DNA from: QHXW01 sp035280425
GTDB taxonomy: Bacteria > Acidobacteriota > Terriglobia > Bryobacterales > Bryobacteraceae
DNA length: 64,000 bases
Assembly: GCA_035280425.1 (NCBI GenBank)
Contig: DATEFW010000024.1
Location: 310,001-374,000 of the forward strand
Reading direction: 5' to 3'
The notes below the pieces were generated by a model. The model was not told the DNA's origin. It worked only from the letters and a program-made list of their open reading frames with translations, and searched no databases. A program made the position numbers and the translations under genes. Shown here in pieces: positions 55,736 to 64,000 of this stretch (within the stretch, counting starts at the first letter, position 1; every line of letters starts with the position of its first letter).

Positions 55736-56902
55736 TCAAGCTACTGCAAGAGACCGCTCCCTCGGCCGTGCGAGCACACGGTCGATCAGCTGCGCCGCCG
55801 TGGCCGGTTCGAGATCGTCGGGGATTTGCTGGCCCGCCGTCAGAAACGACACTGGCTTTCCGGTGCGCATCGACTCGCTGATCAGCGCGCCGTAGGCGCC
55901 CGTTTCATCGAGGCGCGTAAAAACGAGTTTTGCCGGAGAGAAAACGGCGAACCGGTCGACCACCCGGCCCAGATCGGCAGCCCGCATGGAAGCCGAAGCC
56001 ACCAGATGGACTTCGATATTTCGCCGGCGCGAGACATAACCGGCCAGCTCTACGGCCCCGTCCATCTCATTCGCGGCGTAACCCTGGGTGTCTACCAGGA
56101 TCAATCCCTTGTTGCGATTGGCATCGATGATTTGTTCTATAGCGCGCGTTGTCTCGGCCGTATCGAACCCGGCGCCGATGATCGCGGCATACGTGCGGAG
56201 TTGCTCCACCGCGGAAACGCGCTGCGTGTCCGTTGAAATCAGGTGTACCGGGCGCCGCACGGCAACTCCGTAACGCACCGCCAGTTTCACCAGCGTGCTG
56301 GTCTTTCCCGATCCCGGCGGACCTACCAGAGCCAGCACGCGCGGCGCTTGGTCGGAAGCTTCCAGCGAACCGTCGGTTTCAACCAGCGTCTCCAGTTCCA
56401 TGCGGACCGCTGTCTCAATCGATTCCGCATCGAACACCGGGCGCCGTTTCCCCCACGTCGCCGGATCCGACTCCAAACGCGCCTGCGCCCCCTTCACGAT
56501 CTTTTTCGCGACGTCCATCGCGAAATCCTGTTCGAGCAGCCTGGAAAAGATTTCCGTATATTCCGGCGCGACTGCCCACGACGAGGCATGCGCATTCAGC
56601 CCGTTCAGCGCGTTGCCCATTTCCGCAACTTGCTTTCGCAGCCGTGCCAGCTCGCACATGACCGGATCGCCCGGTTCCGAGGGGCGCGCCTCGGCGGCGA
56701 CTGCCTCGCCGGCGCTTTGCGGCAGCACCGCAAAAACCACTTCGTACTCGCCGAGATGTCTTGCTTCGGGCGGCGCCTTGCGCGTATTCACCAGCAGCGC
56801 GTCTGCACCCAGCTCCTGGCGAGCTTGCTCGACCGCGGCCTCGACGCTCGCGACAAAATACGACTTCATCCGCATCCCCGTCTTCTCCTGACTCGCGTTC
56901 AT
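55736..56902 (-). CDS. flhF: Flagellar SRP-type GTPase FlhF
   Basis: 388 residues. MRMKSYFVASVEAAVEQARQELGADALLVNTRKA (conserved B domain), N domain, then the G domain: VLALVGPPGSGKTSTLVKLAVRYGVAVRRPVHLISTDTQRVSAVEQLRTYAAIIG, ILVDTQGYA and KLVFTRLDETGAYG. Sets flagellum position and number, usually with FlhG, which is not in the window. Its ATG (56902) overlaps the flhA stop; ATG 56875 (MRMKSYFV) fits the family start better. 20 bases before the sigma-28 gene. Confidence 0.93.
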   Translation of the reverse strand: MNASQEKTGMRMKSYFVASVEAAVEQARQELGADALLVNTRKAPPEARHLGEYEVVFAVLPQSAGEAVAAEARPSEPGDPVMCELARLRKQVAEMGNALNGLNAHASSWAVAPEYTEIFSRLLEQDFAMDVAKKIVKGAQARLESDPATWGKRRPVFDAESIETAVRMELETLVETDGSLEASDQAPRVLALVGPPGSGKTSTLVKLAVRYGVAVRRPVHLISTDTQRVSAVEQLRTYAAIIGAGFDTAETTRAIEQIIDANRNKGLILVDTQGYAANEMDGAVELAGYVSRRRNIEVHLVASASMRAADLGRVVDRFAVFSPAKLVFTRLDETGAYGALISESMRTGKPVSFLTAGQQIPDDLEPATAAQLIDRVLARPRERSLAVA

Positions 56903-58974
56903 TGGATGACACCTTGCGAAATAACTTTCACTTCCGGCGGAACCTCGTTATGCGAGAGCAGCACGACGTTCGCCAGCGATGCCTCCGCGATCTGCCGCAG
57001 GAAGTACCGCGCGCCGGCACTCGTCACCGCCACCACCGGCGTTTCCGGAGTTCCCGTTTTTTGCTCGATCCGGTTCAGAATGTCGCGGATGGCCTGCGGC
57101 GCAAGCGTCAGATGGCTGCTCTGCTCGCCATGCTGCACCGCATTCTCAATGGCCTGCTCGATCGAAGGATCGACGAAATACGCCACCAGATCCCCCGACG
57201 CATTCAGATATGGCTTAACCACCGTCCGCCGGATCGCTTGACGCACATACTCCGTGAGCAGAATCGGATTGCGGCTCGATCCTCCGGCTTCGCTCAGCGC
57301 TTCGAGTATTGACGCTCCGTCGCGGATCGACACCCGCTCACGCAACAGGTTTTGCAGCACTCGTTGCACCGTCGCAAGCGACAGCAGCTTGGGCGTCAGC
57401 TCCTCGACCACTTTTGGATGCTCAATCATCACGCGATCAAGTAATTTCTTCGTGTCCTGCCGCGTAAACAGCTCGTGCGCATGCCGCCGGATCAGCTCCG
57501 CCAGGTGCGTGCCCAGCACGCTGACTGCATCCACCACCGTGTAATTCGCCCGCCGTGCCCGGTCCGACTGATCCGACGGTATCCACCACGCCGGCATGCC
57601 GAATGCCGGTTCGCGCGTCGATTGGCCGCCGAGCAGCGCCGCCGGTTTGCCCACCGGAATCGCCAGATCGCAGCCCTGCGGCATTTCGTAACGCGCAATC
57701 TCCACGCCCTTGAGCGAGATCACGTACTCGCGCGGCTTGAGCGAAAGGTTGTCCGTGACGCGCACCGGAGGAAATACGTAGCCCAGATCGCCGGCCAGTT
57801 GCCTGCGAATGCCGGAAATCCGCCGCAGCAATTGAGAATTTTTCCCGCCCTCCACCAGCCGCACCAGGCCCAGCCCGACCTCAACGGCCAGCGGTTCAAC
57901 GCGCAGCACGGCATCCAGATTCTCTCGGGCCGGCGCGGCTTTGACCTCCGTCACCTTCTTCGCTTCGAGGCCGCGCTTTCTCATCCGCCACGCCGATGCG
58001 CCCATGCCTGCGCCCAATAGCAGAAAAGGAACCGTCGGCAGTCCGGGAAATGCCGCCAGCGCAATCAGCACGCCGCTCGCCAGGAGCAACGGTTGTGGAT
58101 TGCCAAAAACCTGTTTGCGAAAATCCACGCCCAGCCGCGTGTCCGAGCTCGCCCGTGTGACGATCAGGCCGCCCGAGATCGAAATCATCAGCGCCGGGAT
58201 CACCGTCACCAGCCCGTCGCCGATCGTCAGCACCGTGTAGGTTTCGATCGCGCGCCGCAGATCCATTCCGTGTTGCAAAACGCCGATCAGAAATCCCGCG
58301 ATGATGTTGATGCTGGTGATCAGGATCGCGGCCACCGCATCGCGCTGCGTGAATCGCGATGCGCCGTCCATGGCTCCGTAAAATTCCGCTTCGTTGGCCA
58401 GTTGTTTGCGCCGCTGCCGCGCTTCCGATTCATCGATCAGACCGGAGTTCAAATCCGAGTCGATGGACATCTGCTTGCCGGGCAGCGCGTCTAATGTGAA
58501 CCGCGCCGTGACTTCCGAAATGCGCACCGCGCCGTGGTTGATCACCACATATTGAATCGCGATGAGCACCAGAAAAATCACCGCGCCGATTATGTAATTA
58601 CCGCCCACCACGAAATTGCCGAACGCTTGGATCACCTGGCCCGCCGCCGACGTTCCGGTATTTCCGTTCAGCAAAATCAATCGTGCCGAAGAAATGTTGA
58701 GCGCTAGGCGGAATAATGTGAGCAGCAGCAGTGTGGTCGGAAATACGCTGAACTCAACCGGCCGCGTAATGTACATCGCGACCATCATCACCACCACCGA
58801 CATCATGATGTCGGTGACAATCAGGATGTCGAGCATAAAGCCCGGCATCGGCGTAATGAGCGCGATTACGATCGCGAGCACGGCAACCGGCACCGCCAGG
58901 TCGGAAGCGCCGGAGAATGTAGCCCCGAACCCTCGCCATGCCGCCGGCGCCGTGATGGCTTTTGCGTCTGCCAA
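56899..58974 (-). CDS. flhA: Flagellar export gate protein FlhA
   Basis: 691 residues. Eight-helix N-terminal domain (VPVAVLAIVIALITPMPGFMLDILIV ... LLLLTLFRLALNISSARLILLNG, the FHIPEP signature region) and a large cytoplasmic C domain (RVEPLAVEVGLGLVRLVEGG, VRVTDNLSLKPREYVISLKGVEIARYEM, VVEELTPKLLSLATVQRVLQNLLRERVSIRD). It forms the nonameric export ring that receives substrates and uses proton-motive force. Overlaps flhF by 4 bases; 14 bases after flhB. Confidence 0.97.
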   Translation of the reverse strand: MADAKAITAPAAWRGFGATFSGASDLAVPVAVLAIVIALITPMPGFMLDILIVTDIMMSVVVMMVAMYITRPVEFSVFPTTLLLLTLFRLALNISSARLILLNGNTGTSAAGQVIQAFGNFVVGGNYIIGAVIFLVLIAIQYVVINHGAVRISEVTARFTLDALPGKQMSIDSDLNSGLIDESEARQRRKQLANEAEFYGAMDGASRFTQRDAVAAILITSINIIAGFLIGVLQHGMDLRRAIETYTVLTIGDGLVTVIPALMISISGGLIVTRASSDTRLGVDFRKQVFGNPQPLLLASGVLIALAAFPGLPTVPFLLLGAGMGASAWRMRKRGLEAKKVTEVKAAPARENLDAVLRVEPLAVEVGLGLVRLVEGGKNSQLLRRISGIRRQLAGDLGYVFPPVRVTDNLSLKPREYVISLKGVEIARYEMPQGCDLAIPVGKPAALLGGQSTREPAFGMPAWWIPSDQSDRARRANYTVVDAVSVLGTHLAELIRRHAHELFTRQDTKKLLDRVMIEHPKVVEELTPKLLSLATVQRVLQNLLRERVSIRDGASILEALSEAGGSSRNPILLTEYVRQAIRRTVVKPYLNASGDLVAYFVDPSIEQAIENAVQHGEQSSHLTLAPQAIRDILNRIEQKTGTPETPVVAVTSAGARYFLRQIAEASLANVVLLSHNEVPPEVKVISQGVIQ

Positions 58975-58988
58975 TTTCTATCGCTCCT

Positions 58989-60053
58989 CTATACCGGCAA
59001 CCGGCCGTGCATCAGGCGGTAAATGTAAGCCAGGATCTCCGCCACCGCGCGATACAGGTGCGTTGGAATCTCCTGGCCGACGTCTGCCGATTTGTACAGC
59101 GCCTGTGCCAGCGGCGGATTTTCCACCAGCGGAACCTGATGATCGACCGCGCGCTGGCGGATCCGCAGCGCGAGATAATTCTTCCCTTTCGCCACCACCT
59201 TGGGCGCCGACATCCACTCCATCTGATAGCGAATGGCTACGGCATAATGCGTCGGGTTGACGATTACTGCCGTCGCCGTCGGAACTTCCTTCATCATGTT
59301 CCGCCGCAGCCGGTCGCGCACGATGCGGCGAATCCGCATTTTCATCTGCGGGTTGCCTTCCGTCTCTTTGAATTCGTCGCGGATTTCCTGGCGGCTCATG
59401 CGCAGATCGCGCCTGTATCGCATGCGCTGCCGCACCAGATCGATCGAGCCGAACAACATGAACAGCCCGGCGCCGTTCCAAAGCAATGTCGCCAGCGAAG
59501 ATCCCACCTGCCGCACTCCCGCTTCCACGCCTTCGAGCGGCAGAATAAAGTAGTCTGCAAAGCGATCGCGGCAGATGAAATACACCGCGGCGCCGAACAC
59601 CGGCAGCATGATCGTCGCTTGCAGCAGCGCCGGCAGATTCTGACGCGGCAACTCGCGTAGCTTGGCCAGCGGGCTCAAACGCGCAAAATCCGGAGCGAGC
59701 TTCTTGGTGCTCACCCCGAAACGCGTTACCGCAAGTTGCGTCGCCAGCGTCACGGCTACGAGCGCGCCTCCGGCGGCAATCAGCGGCAGAAACATGCGAT
59801 AAAGCAAGTCGCCCGCCAGGCGCATGCAATCGGAAACCTGAAGGTCGGAGCCGAACGCGCGCAGCATCAGGAAGCGCGTGCTCTGCCGCACCTGGGCGAG
59901 CCACGCACCGCCCCAGTGGCTCGCGATCGCCGTGAACGTCAGAAATTGGACGGCCGCGACGAACTGCTTCGCCGTGGGAAACTGGCCTTCACGCCGTGCG
60001 CGCTCAACGCGCCGCGGTGTCGCCTGCTCGGTTTTCTGGCCCCTGTCGCTCAT
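58989..60053 (-). CDS. flhB: Flagellar export gate protein FlhB
   Basis: 354 residues. Four membrane helices, then the cytoplasmic domain with the autocleavage motif in VIVNPTHYAVAIRYQMEWMSAPKVVAKGKNYLALRIRQRA (NPTH). It switches export specificity from rod/hook to filament proteins. MSDRGQKTEQATPRRVERARREGQFPTAKQF is the typical start (EKTEQPTxRRLxxAREEGQ). Three bases after fliR. Confidence 0.96.
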   Translation of the reverse strand: MSDRGQKTEQATPRRVERARREGQFPTAKQFVAAVQFLTFTAIASHWGGAWLAQVRQSTRFLMLRAFGSDLQVSDCMRLAGDLLYRMFLPLIAAGGALVAVTLATQLAVTRFGVSTKKLAPDFARLSPLAKLRELPRQNLPALLQATIMLPVFGAAVYFICRDRFADYFILPLEGVEAGVRQVGSSLATLLWNGAGLFMLFGSIDLVRQRMRYRRDLRMSRQEIRDEFKETEGNPQMKMRIRRIVRDRLRRNMMKEVPTATAVIVNPTHYAVAIRYQMEWMSAPKVVAKGKNYLALRIRQRAVDHQVPLVENPPLAQALYKSADVGQEIPTHLYRAVAEILAYIYRLMHGRLPV

Positions 60054-60056
60054 GAT

Positions 60057-60830
60057 TTAGAAGCCCACCACCGTTGCCACGCGGCCCATCACTTGTTCCG
60101 CGTAACCTCGATATACCCGCGGGAACAGGACCGCCATCGCCGCCAGCAACCCGACTGCCGCCATCATCTTCACCGGAAACGCCAGCAGCAGTAATTGCAA
60201 TTGCGCATTCAACCGGCCGAGCAGCGCGAGAGCGAGGTCCACCAGCAGCAGGAGCGCCAGCGCGGGCATCGCCAGCCGCAGACCGACCGAGAAAATTCCC
60301 GATGCCAGCCGCAAAATCTGCTCCGCTCCCGATGGCGCCAGCACAAACGTACCCGGCGGAAACGTGTCCAGGCTGCGTGCAAACGCGCGGATGATTTCCC
60401 GGTCGAGGCCCATCGCAAAAAACAGAAGCCCCGCCGTCAATTGCGCAAAAACGACCAGAATGCCCGAGTCGGCTTGCGTGGATGGATCGATGGTGGAAGC
60501 GTACGCGTATCCCGCCTGCAAGCCGATAATTTGTCCTGCCATCAAGAACGATTCGCTGAGCACCGCAACCGCGACTCCAATCGTCAGTCCCAATGCGAGT
60601 TCTCCAAGCAACGCAATCACCAGCCCGCCGGCGTACGGTTCCATCAGGTTGATCTGCGGCCAACGCGGATAAAGGGCCATCGTGAAACTGAGTGACAGCA
60701 CTACCCGCGCGGCTTCCGGGCCTGCATTCACTCCCGGCAGCGGAACGAAAAGGAACGCCCCGCTGACGCGTGCCAGCACCAGCACAAATCCCAGCACTGC
60801 GGGCAACGAAATGGTCAATGGATGGAGCAC
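60057..60830 (-). CDS. fliR: Flagellar export gate protein FliR
   Basis: 257 residues, six membrane helices: LPAVLGFVLVLARVSGAFLFVPLPG, LALGLTIGVAVAVLSESFLMAGQIIGLQAGYAYASTIDPSTQADSGILVVFAQLTAGLLFFAMGLDREIIRAFARS and the C-terminal FPVKMMAAVGLLAAM. All FliR features. Part of the FliPQR export channel. 4 bases after fliQ. Confidence 0.95.
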   Translation of the reverse strand: MLHPLTISLPAVLGFVLVLARVSGAFLFVPLPGVNAGPEAARVVLSLSFTMALYPRWPQINLMEPYAGGLVIALLGELALGLTIGVAVAVLSESFLMAGQIIGLQAGYAYASTIDPSTQADSGILVVFAQLTAGLLFFAMGLDREIIRAFARSLDTFPPGTFVLAPSGAEQILRLASGIFSVGLRLAMPALALLLLVDLALALLGRLNAQLQLLLLAFPVKMMAAVGLLAAMAVLFPRVYRGYAEQVMGRVATVVGF

Positions 60831-60834
60831 CGTT

Positions 60835-61104
60835 TTACCGGGCGTACCGGCCGAAATCGCTCAGAATGTAAATCGTGTAGCCGGTGATTTTCTGAAGCAT
60901 CCAGGGCATCAGCAGAATCGTGCCGAATAGAAAGGCAACCAGCCGCGGGACCGTGCTGAAACCCGTGTCTTGAATCGATGTCACGATCTGAATCAGGCTG
61001 ACAATCACTCCCGCCGCAAATCCAATAAGCAGCAACGGCGCGCCCAGCCACAGCGTCATCATCAGCGCCTGCCGCAGAATTTCGACAACCGACTCGGGAG
61101 TCAT
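60835..61104 (-). CDS. fliQ: Flagellar export gate protein FliQ
   Basis: 89 residues, two membrane helices: MTPESVVEILRQALMMTLWLGAPLLLIGFAAGVIVSLIQIVTSIQDTGFSTVPRLVAFLFGTILLMPWMLQKITGYTIYIL. Complete FliQ. 10 bases after fliP. Confidence 0.96.
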   Translation of the reverse strand: MTPESVVEILRQALMMTLWLGAPLLLIGFAAGVIVSLIQIVTSIQDTGFSTVPRLVAFLFGTILLMPWMLQKITGYTIYILSDFGRYAR

Positions 61105-61114
61105 CTGTTTTCCT

Positions 61115-61876
61115 TTACGTGTAAAAACTCTTCATCAGCGAGCCCACTACCAGGTTCCAGCCGTCCACCAGTACGAACAGCAGAATCTTGAATGGCGCCG
61201 AAATCATCACCGGCGGCAACTGGATCATGCCGATCGAGAGCGTCACCGACGCCACCACCAGATCGATAACCATGAAGGGCAAAAACAACACGGCTCCAAT
61301 CTGGAAACCCGTCTTGAGCTCGGAAAGAATGTACGCCGGGATGAGAACTTTCAGATCCAGATCCGCCGGATTGCGCGGCGCCGGCGCGTGCGCGACTTCC
61401 AGAAATAAGCTGATGTCTTTTTCCCGCGCGAACCGCACCAGAAAGCTCTTCAGCGGCTTCGAACCTTCATCCAGAGCCTGCGTAAACGTGAGCTGATTTT
61501 TTTCCATCGGCTCCCAGCCCTTGCGATACATCTCGGTCGCGACCGGGTTCATAATCAAAATGGTCAGAAACAGCGAAATGCCGATCAACACCTGGTTGGA
61601 TGGCGTCGACTGCGTTCCCAGCGCCTGCCGCAAAAAGTGCAGCACCACCGTGATTCGCAAAAACGGCGTGATCGACATCACTACCGCCGGCAGCAGCGTC
61701 ATCAGCGTCAGCAGAATTACGATCTGCATCGGCACACTGAGCGAGCTTCCCGCTGCAGGGCCGTTGGCCGTATTGATGCTGAATAGCGAGGTCTGTGCCG
61801 GAACAGGCGCTGCGCCGGCTGAGCGAGCCAGGCATACCAGCGCCGGAATCCAAGCCAACTTGCGCAGCATCTTCAT
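61115..61876 (-). CDS. fliP: Flagellar export gate protein FliP
   Basis: 253 residues from ATG 61876 (signal-like MKMLRKLAWIPALVCLARSAGA). FliP blocks: MQIVILLTLMTLLPAVVMSITPFLRITVVLHFLRQALGTQSTPSNQVLIGISLFLTILIMNPVATEMY, VLIPAYILSELKTGFQIGAVLFLPFMVIDLVVASVTLSIGMIQLPPVMISAPFKILLFVLVDGWNLVVGSLMKSF. Forms the channel with FliQ and FliR. Overlaps fliO by 4 bases. Confidence 0.97.
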   Translation of the reverse strand: MKMLRKLAWIPALVCLARSAGAAPVPAQTSLFSINTANGPAAGSSLSVPMQIVILLTLMTLLPAVVMSITPFLRITVVLHFLRQALGTQSTPSNQVLIGISLFLTILIMNPVATEMYRKGWEPMEKNQLTFTQALDEGSKPLKSFLVRFAREKDISLFLEVAHAPAPRNPADLDLKVLIPAYILSELKTGFQIGAVLFLPFMVIDLVVASVTLSIGMIQLPPVMISAPFKILLFVLVDGWNLVVGSLMKSFYT

Positions 61877-62175
61877 CGCAAGGCTCCCGCGCCCGCCTCG
61901 CTCGCTTCCGCTTGCCGCGCGTCGCTCCAAGGCACGTTCTCAATCACGGTGCATCCCGATGGAGAAACCGCCAGAACCACGGCGTGATCCAGCACGCGAA
62001 CCAGGTGCACGGAATGTTGCGGAGCAAGCGCCACCCGTGCGATGGTCTCCAGATGCCGCGCCGCTTTACGCCGCGCCGGTCCGCGATAGTGCGCGAACCC
62101 GCGGCTTCGCAGGAACCAGAGTGTTCCCGCCAGCAGCGCCAGCACCAGCAGTACCGATATCGCCTGCTGGAACAT
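61873..62175 (-). CDS. fliO: Flagellar protein FliO
   Basis: 100 residues: one membrane helix (AISVLLVLALLAGTLWFL) and a short cytoplasmic beta domain (ARHLETIARVALAPQHSVHLVRVLDHAVVLAVSPSGCTVIENVPW), the FliO pattern. It helps FliP assemble. Position between fliN and fliP is canonical. Stop overlaps the fliP ATG. Confidence 0.88.
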   Translation of the reverse strand: MFQQAISVLLVLALLAGTLWFLRSRGFAHYRGPARRKAARHLETIARVALAPQHSVHLVRVLDHAVVLAVSPSGCTVIENVPWSDARQAEASEAGAGALR

Positions 62176-62433
62176 CTACGCTCTGGCCTCGATCATGATG
62201 ATGCGGATGCCGATGTTCTTTTCAAGCGCCACCACCTCTCCCCGGCCCACCGCCGCGCCTCCCACGAAAATGTCGAGGTAGTCGCCGGCTGTCTTCGGTA
62301 GCGAAATCACGCTGCCCTCGGCCAGTTCCAGGATTTCGCGCAGCCTCATCATCCGTCGATCGAGTTCGATTTCAACCTCGAGCGGCACATCGGTAAACTG
62401 TGCAGCCTGTTCGAGTGGTGAGCGCAAAGGCAT
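62176..62433 (-). CDS. FliN-like SPOA protein, copy 2
   Basis: 85 residues. DVPLEVEIELDRRMMRLREILELAEGSVISLPKTAGDYLDIFVGGAAVGRGEVVALEKNIGIRIIMI is an SPOA domain in the ordinary fliN position before fliO. It is shorter than copy 1 at 54645 and keeps the GSVIxLxxxxGxxxxxxVGGxxxGRGEVVxLExxxGIRI pattern. Either could be the main C-ring FliN; two SPOA proteins may form a heteromer, as FliN/FliY do in some bacteria. Confidence 0.82.
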   Translation of the reverse strand: MPLRSPLEQAAQFTDVPLEVEIELDRRMMRLREILELAEGSVISLPKTAGDYLDIFVGGAAVGRGEVVALEKNIGIRIIMIEARA

Positions 62434-62434
62434 A

Positions 62435-63703
62435 TTACGACTGCTTCAGATTGATGGTGTCCTGCGTCAGCGTATCGGTCGTGGTGATCACTTTCGCCGC
62501 CGCTTCGTATCCGCGCTGCAGCACAATCAGGTTCGTGAACTCGCGCGCGATGTCCACTGTAGAGGATTCGAGCGCTCCGCCCAGCACCTTTCCGCGCCCG
62601 CCCGTATCCGCCGTGCCGATGGCCGGCGCCGCCGTTTCCGGACTCAGCTCGAATTCGTTGTTTCCCGCCGCCGATAGCGATTCCGGATTCCGGATCGAAG
62701 CCAGCGCCAGTTGTGCAATCGTCACCTGCTGGCCGTTAGAAAACTGCGCGAAAATCTTGCCGCCGTCCGACAGCGTCACGTGCGTCAACTGAGCAGCCGC
62801 CAGGCCGTCCTGCGCGTCGGCCGAAACCGCCGTCTGCTGCGCATATTGCGTGATGCGCCCCGTTTGATCCGGGTTGTAAAGTGACCAGTTGATATTGAGG
62901 TCCGCCGCGCCGTCCGTCAGCCCAGCAATCTTCAGCGGCACCACGCCCTTCGCCACCGCTGGATCCGTCAACACGCCATCGCTCCCGAATGTCAACGTGC
63001 CGGTCGCGTTCGGAATCGGGAACGGCGTGCCGGCTTTGCCTGCCGTCACGTCATCGCCCGGAATCGTTACCGCGTAATCCCACTTATTGGCGGCGCTCTT
63101 GGTGAACGTCACCGTCAGCACGTGCGACGTCCCCAGCGAATCTACCACCTCGATCGGCGTCGAAAACGTGCCATCCGCCGAGCCCACCGCTGCCGACGCA
63201 TTCAGGTTCGCGTCGATCGACATGTTCTGCGTCGCAACCGGCGCACGCAAAGTGCCCGACGGAATCACAATGTCCGTAATCGCGCCGTTGGTATCCAGCA
63301 CGCCGTTGGTCTGCGTCCAGCCTTCTACCCGCTCGCCGGTCGCCGTCACCAGATTGCCGCTCGAGTCCACTTGAAAATTCCCGGCGCGTGTGTAACGCTG
63401 CGCTCCCGTGGAAGGATCGCGCACCACAAAAAATCCATCGCCCTGAATGGCTCCGTCCAGCGCGCCCGTCGTGACCTGCAAAGCTCCCTGCGTGAACTGG
63501 TGCACCGTGCGCGGCCGCCCTGTTCCCAGCCCCACCGGTGTCCCGCCGCCGACGCCGAGCGATTGCGAAACCAGATCGTAGAACGAAACCACGCTCGATT
63601 TGTATCCCGTCGTGTTCAAGTTCGCCAGGTTGCTGCCCACCACGTCCACGCCCACTTCGTTGGCCGTAAGCGCCGTCAGAGCTGCTGAAAATGACGTAAA
63701 CAT
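62435..63703 (-). CDS. flgE: Flagellar hook protein FlgE
   Basis: 422 residues. MFTSFSAALTALTANEVGVDVVGSNLANLNTTGYKSSVVSFYDLVSQSL (N-terminal rod-type motif NLANLNTTGYK), FVVRDPSTGAQRYTRAGNFQVDSSGNLVTATGERVEGW and C-terminal ALESSTVDIAREFTNLIVLQRGYEAAAKVITTTDTL are FlgE signatures. Polymerises into the hook. Follows flgD; precedes the second fliN by 1 base. Confidence 0.95.
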   Translation of the reverse strand: MFTSFSAALTALTANEVGVDVVGSNLANLNTTGYKSSVVSFYDLVSQSLGVGGGTPVGLGTGRPRTVHQFTQGALQVTTGALDGAIQGDGFFVVRDPSTGAQRYTRAGNFQVDSSGNLVTATGERVEGWTQTNGVLDTNGAITDIVIPSGTLRAPVATQNMSIDANLNASAAVGSADGTFSTPIEVVDSLGTSHVLTVTFTKSAANKWDYAVTIPGDDVTAGKAGTPFPIPNATGTLTFGSDGVLTDPAVAKGVVPLKIAGLTDGAADLNINWSLYNPDQTGRITQYAQQTAVSADAQDGLAAAQLTHVTLSDGGKIFAQFSNGQQVTIAQLALASIRNPESLSAAGNNEFELSPETAAPAIGTADTGGRGKVLGGALESSTVDIAREFTNLIVLQRGYEAAAKVITTTDTLTQDTINLKQS

Positions 63704-63728
63704 TCCGATCCCCCTTTGTCTTTCCTGA

Positions 63729-64000
63729 TTACGGTTGCGCCGGCGCGCCGCTCGATCCGCTGCCGCCGCCTTGCGTCTTCTGTAAATCCTGCTGGATCTG
63801 CGCCAGGTTCGTGTTCACGTTGATCATCTGCTCCAGCTCGCTGAACTGCGCCAGTTGCGACAGAAATTGCGTCCCATCCGTCGGATTCAACGGATCCTGG
63901 TTCTTGATCTGCGTCACTAAAAGTTTCAAAAACGTAGCCTGGTTCGCCTCCGGCATCCCTCCCGTACCCGTTGCCGTTGACGCGGGCGTCGTTGGATTGG
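63729..64000 (-). CDS. flgD: Flagellar hook-capping protein FlgD, 5' end outside the window
   Basis: Visible part reads NPTTPASTATGTGGMPEANQ at the window edge, then ATFLKLLVTQIKNQDPLNPTDGTQFLSQLAQFSELEQMINVNTNL, the FlgD N-terminal signature (FLxLLxTQLxNQDPxxPxxxxxxxxQLAQFSxxEQ). The frame continues past 64000, so the ATG at 63956 is probably internal. It ends after a Gly/Ser-rich tail without the FlgD C-terminal Tudor/FnIII domains, so this is a short FlgD form. It caps the growing hook. 25 bases before flgE. Confidence 0.85.
   Translation of the reverse strand, partial: NPTTPASTATGTGGMPEANQATFLKLLVTQIKNQDPLNPTDGTQFLSQLAQFSELEQMINVNTNLAQIQQDLQKTQGGGSGSSGAPAQP

Noticed and set aside
1..64000. 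CRISPR arrays, tRNA or rRNA genes, insertion sequences
   Set aside because: No regularly spaced repeat array, no cloverleaf-like segment, no transposase motif and no rRNA sequence was recognised by reading; a covariance search was not possible.

Overview
The window is a GC-rich bacterial chromosome segment, most likely from a Solibacter/Bryobacter-type acidobacterium. This rests on three secreted proteins resembling the Solibacter C-terminal-domain family (952, 2109, 30218), the many secreted beta-propeller and hypothetical proteins, and gene families I associate with that group. It is inference; no rRNA or other taxonomic marker is present.

Region 1 (1-14.4 kb) is mixed housekeeping and accessory sequence: a 5'-truncated M48 protease, a tandem pair of Solibacter-family proteins (the second with an early stop), a lactonase-like propeller, an acetate kinase homologue, two toxin-antitoxin modules (DUF433/DUF5615 and HigBA, the latter with a clear promoter and palindromic operator), a TPR protein, a decayed copy of a penicillin-acylase gene beside its intact relative, a phosphopantetheinyl transferase that appears to start at ATT, and a collagen-like/seven-bladed propeller protein.

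Region 2 (14.4-22.5 kb) looks like a peptide-export locus: an HlyD adaptor, a C39-peptidase ABC transporter, and a second ABC transporter with a degenerate N-terminal domain. Between them on the minus strand lie two tiny ORFs (19 and 24 codons) that both begin MKI[K/R][S/T]xIKAG and have ribosome binding sites. They are candidate substrates of an undescribed small-peptide system.

Region 3 (22.5-26.8 kb, minus strand) is a tight four-gene operon: cyclopropane-fatty-acid-synthase-type methyltransferase, geranylgeranyl-reductase-type flavoprotein, an ERG2/sigma-1-receptor-type sterol isomerase homologue and an ERG24/DHCR7-type sterol reductase homologue. Two eukaryote-like sterol-modifying enzymes in one bacterial operon is the most striking content of the window.

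Region 4 (26.8-33.3 kb) holds DUF2277, a small hypothetical, a discoidin/glycoside hydrolase, a third Solibacter-family protein and a double metallo-beta-lactamase-fold protein.

Region 5 (33.3-64 kb) is a flagellar supercluster. Plus strand: flagellin, fliD, a FliT/FliS-like ORF, flgBC-fliEFGHIJ. Minus strand: flbD-motA-motB; fliA-like sigma, flgM, flgN-like, flgK, flgL, fliM; and flgD (cut by the window edge), flgE, fliN, fliO, fliP, fliQ, fliR, flhB, flhA, flhF, a second FliA-type sigma, a second fliN and a small membrane protein. A sigma-54 activator with a degenerate receiver (50786) sits in the middle, and a good -24/-12 promoter precedes flgB. GCCGATAA-type sigma-28 boxes lie between flbD and a divergent small gene. 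Together these suggest a sigma-54 then sigma-28 regulatory hierarchy. flgF/G/A/H/I, fliK, fliL, flhG and chemotaxis genes are not in the window.
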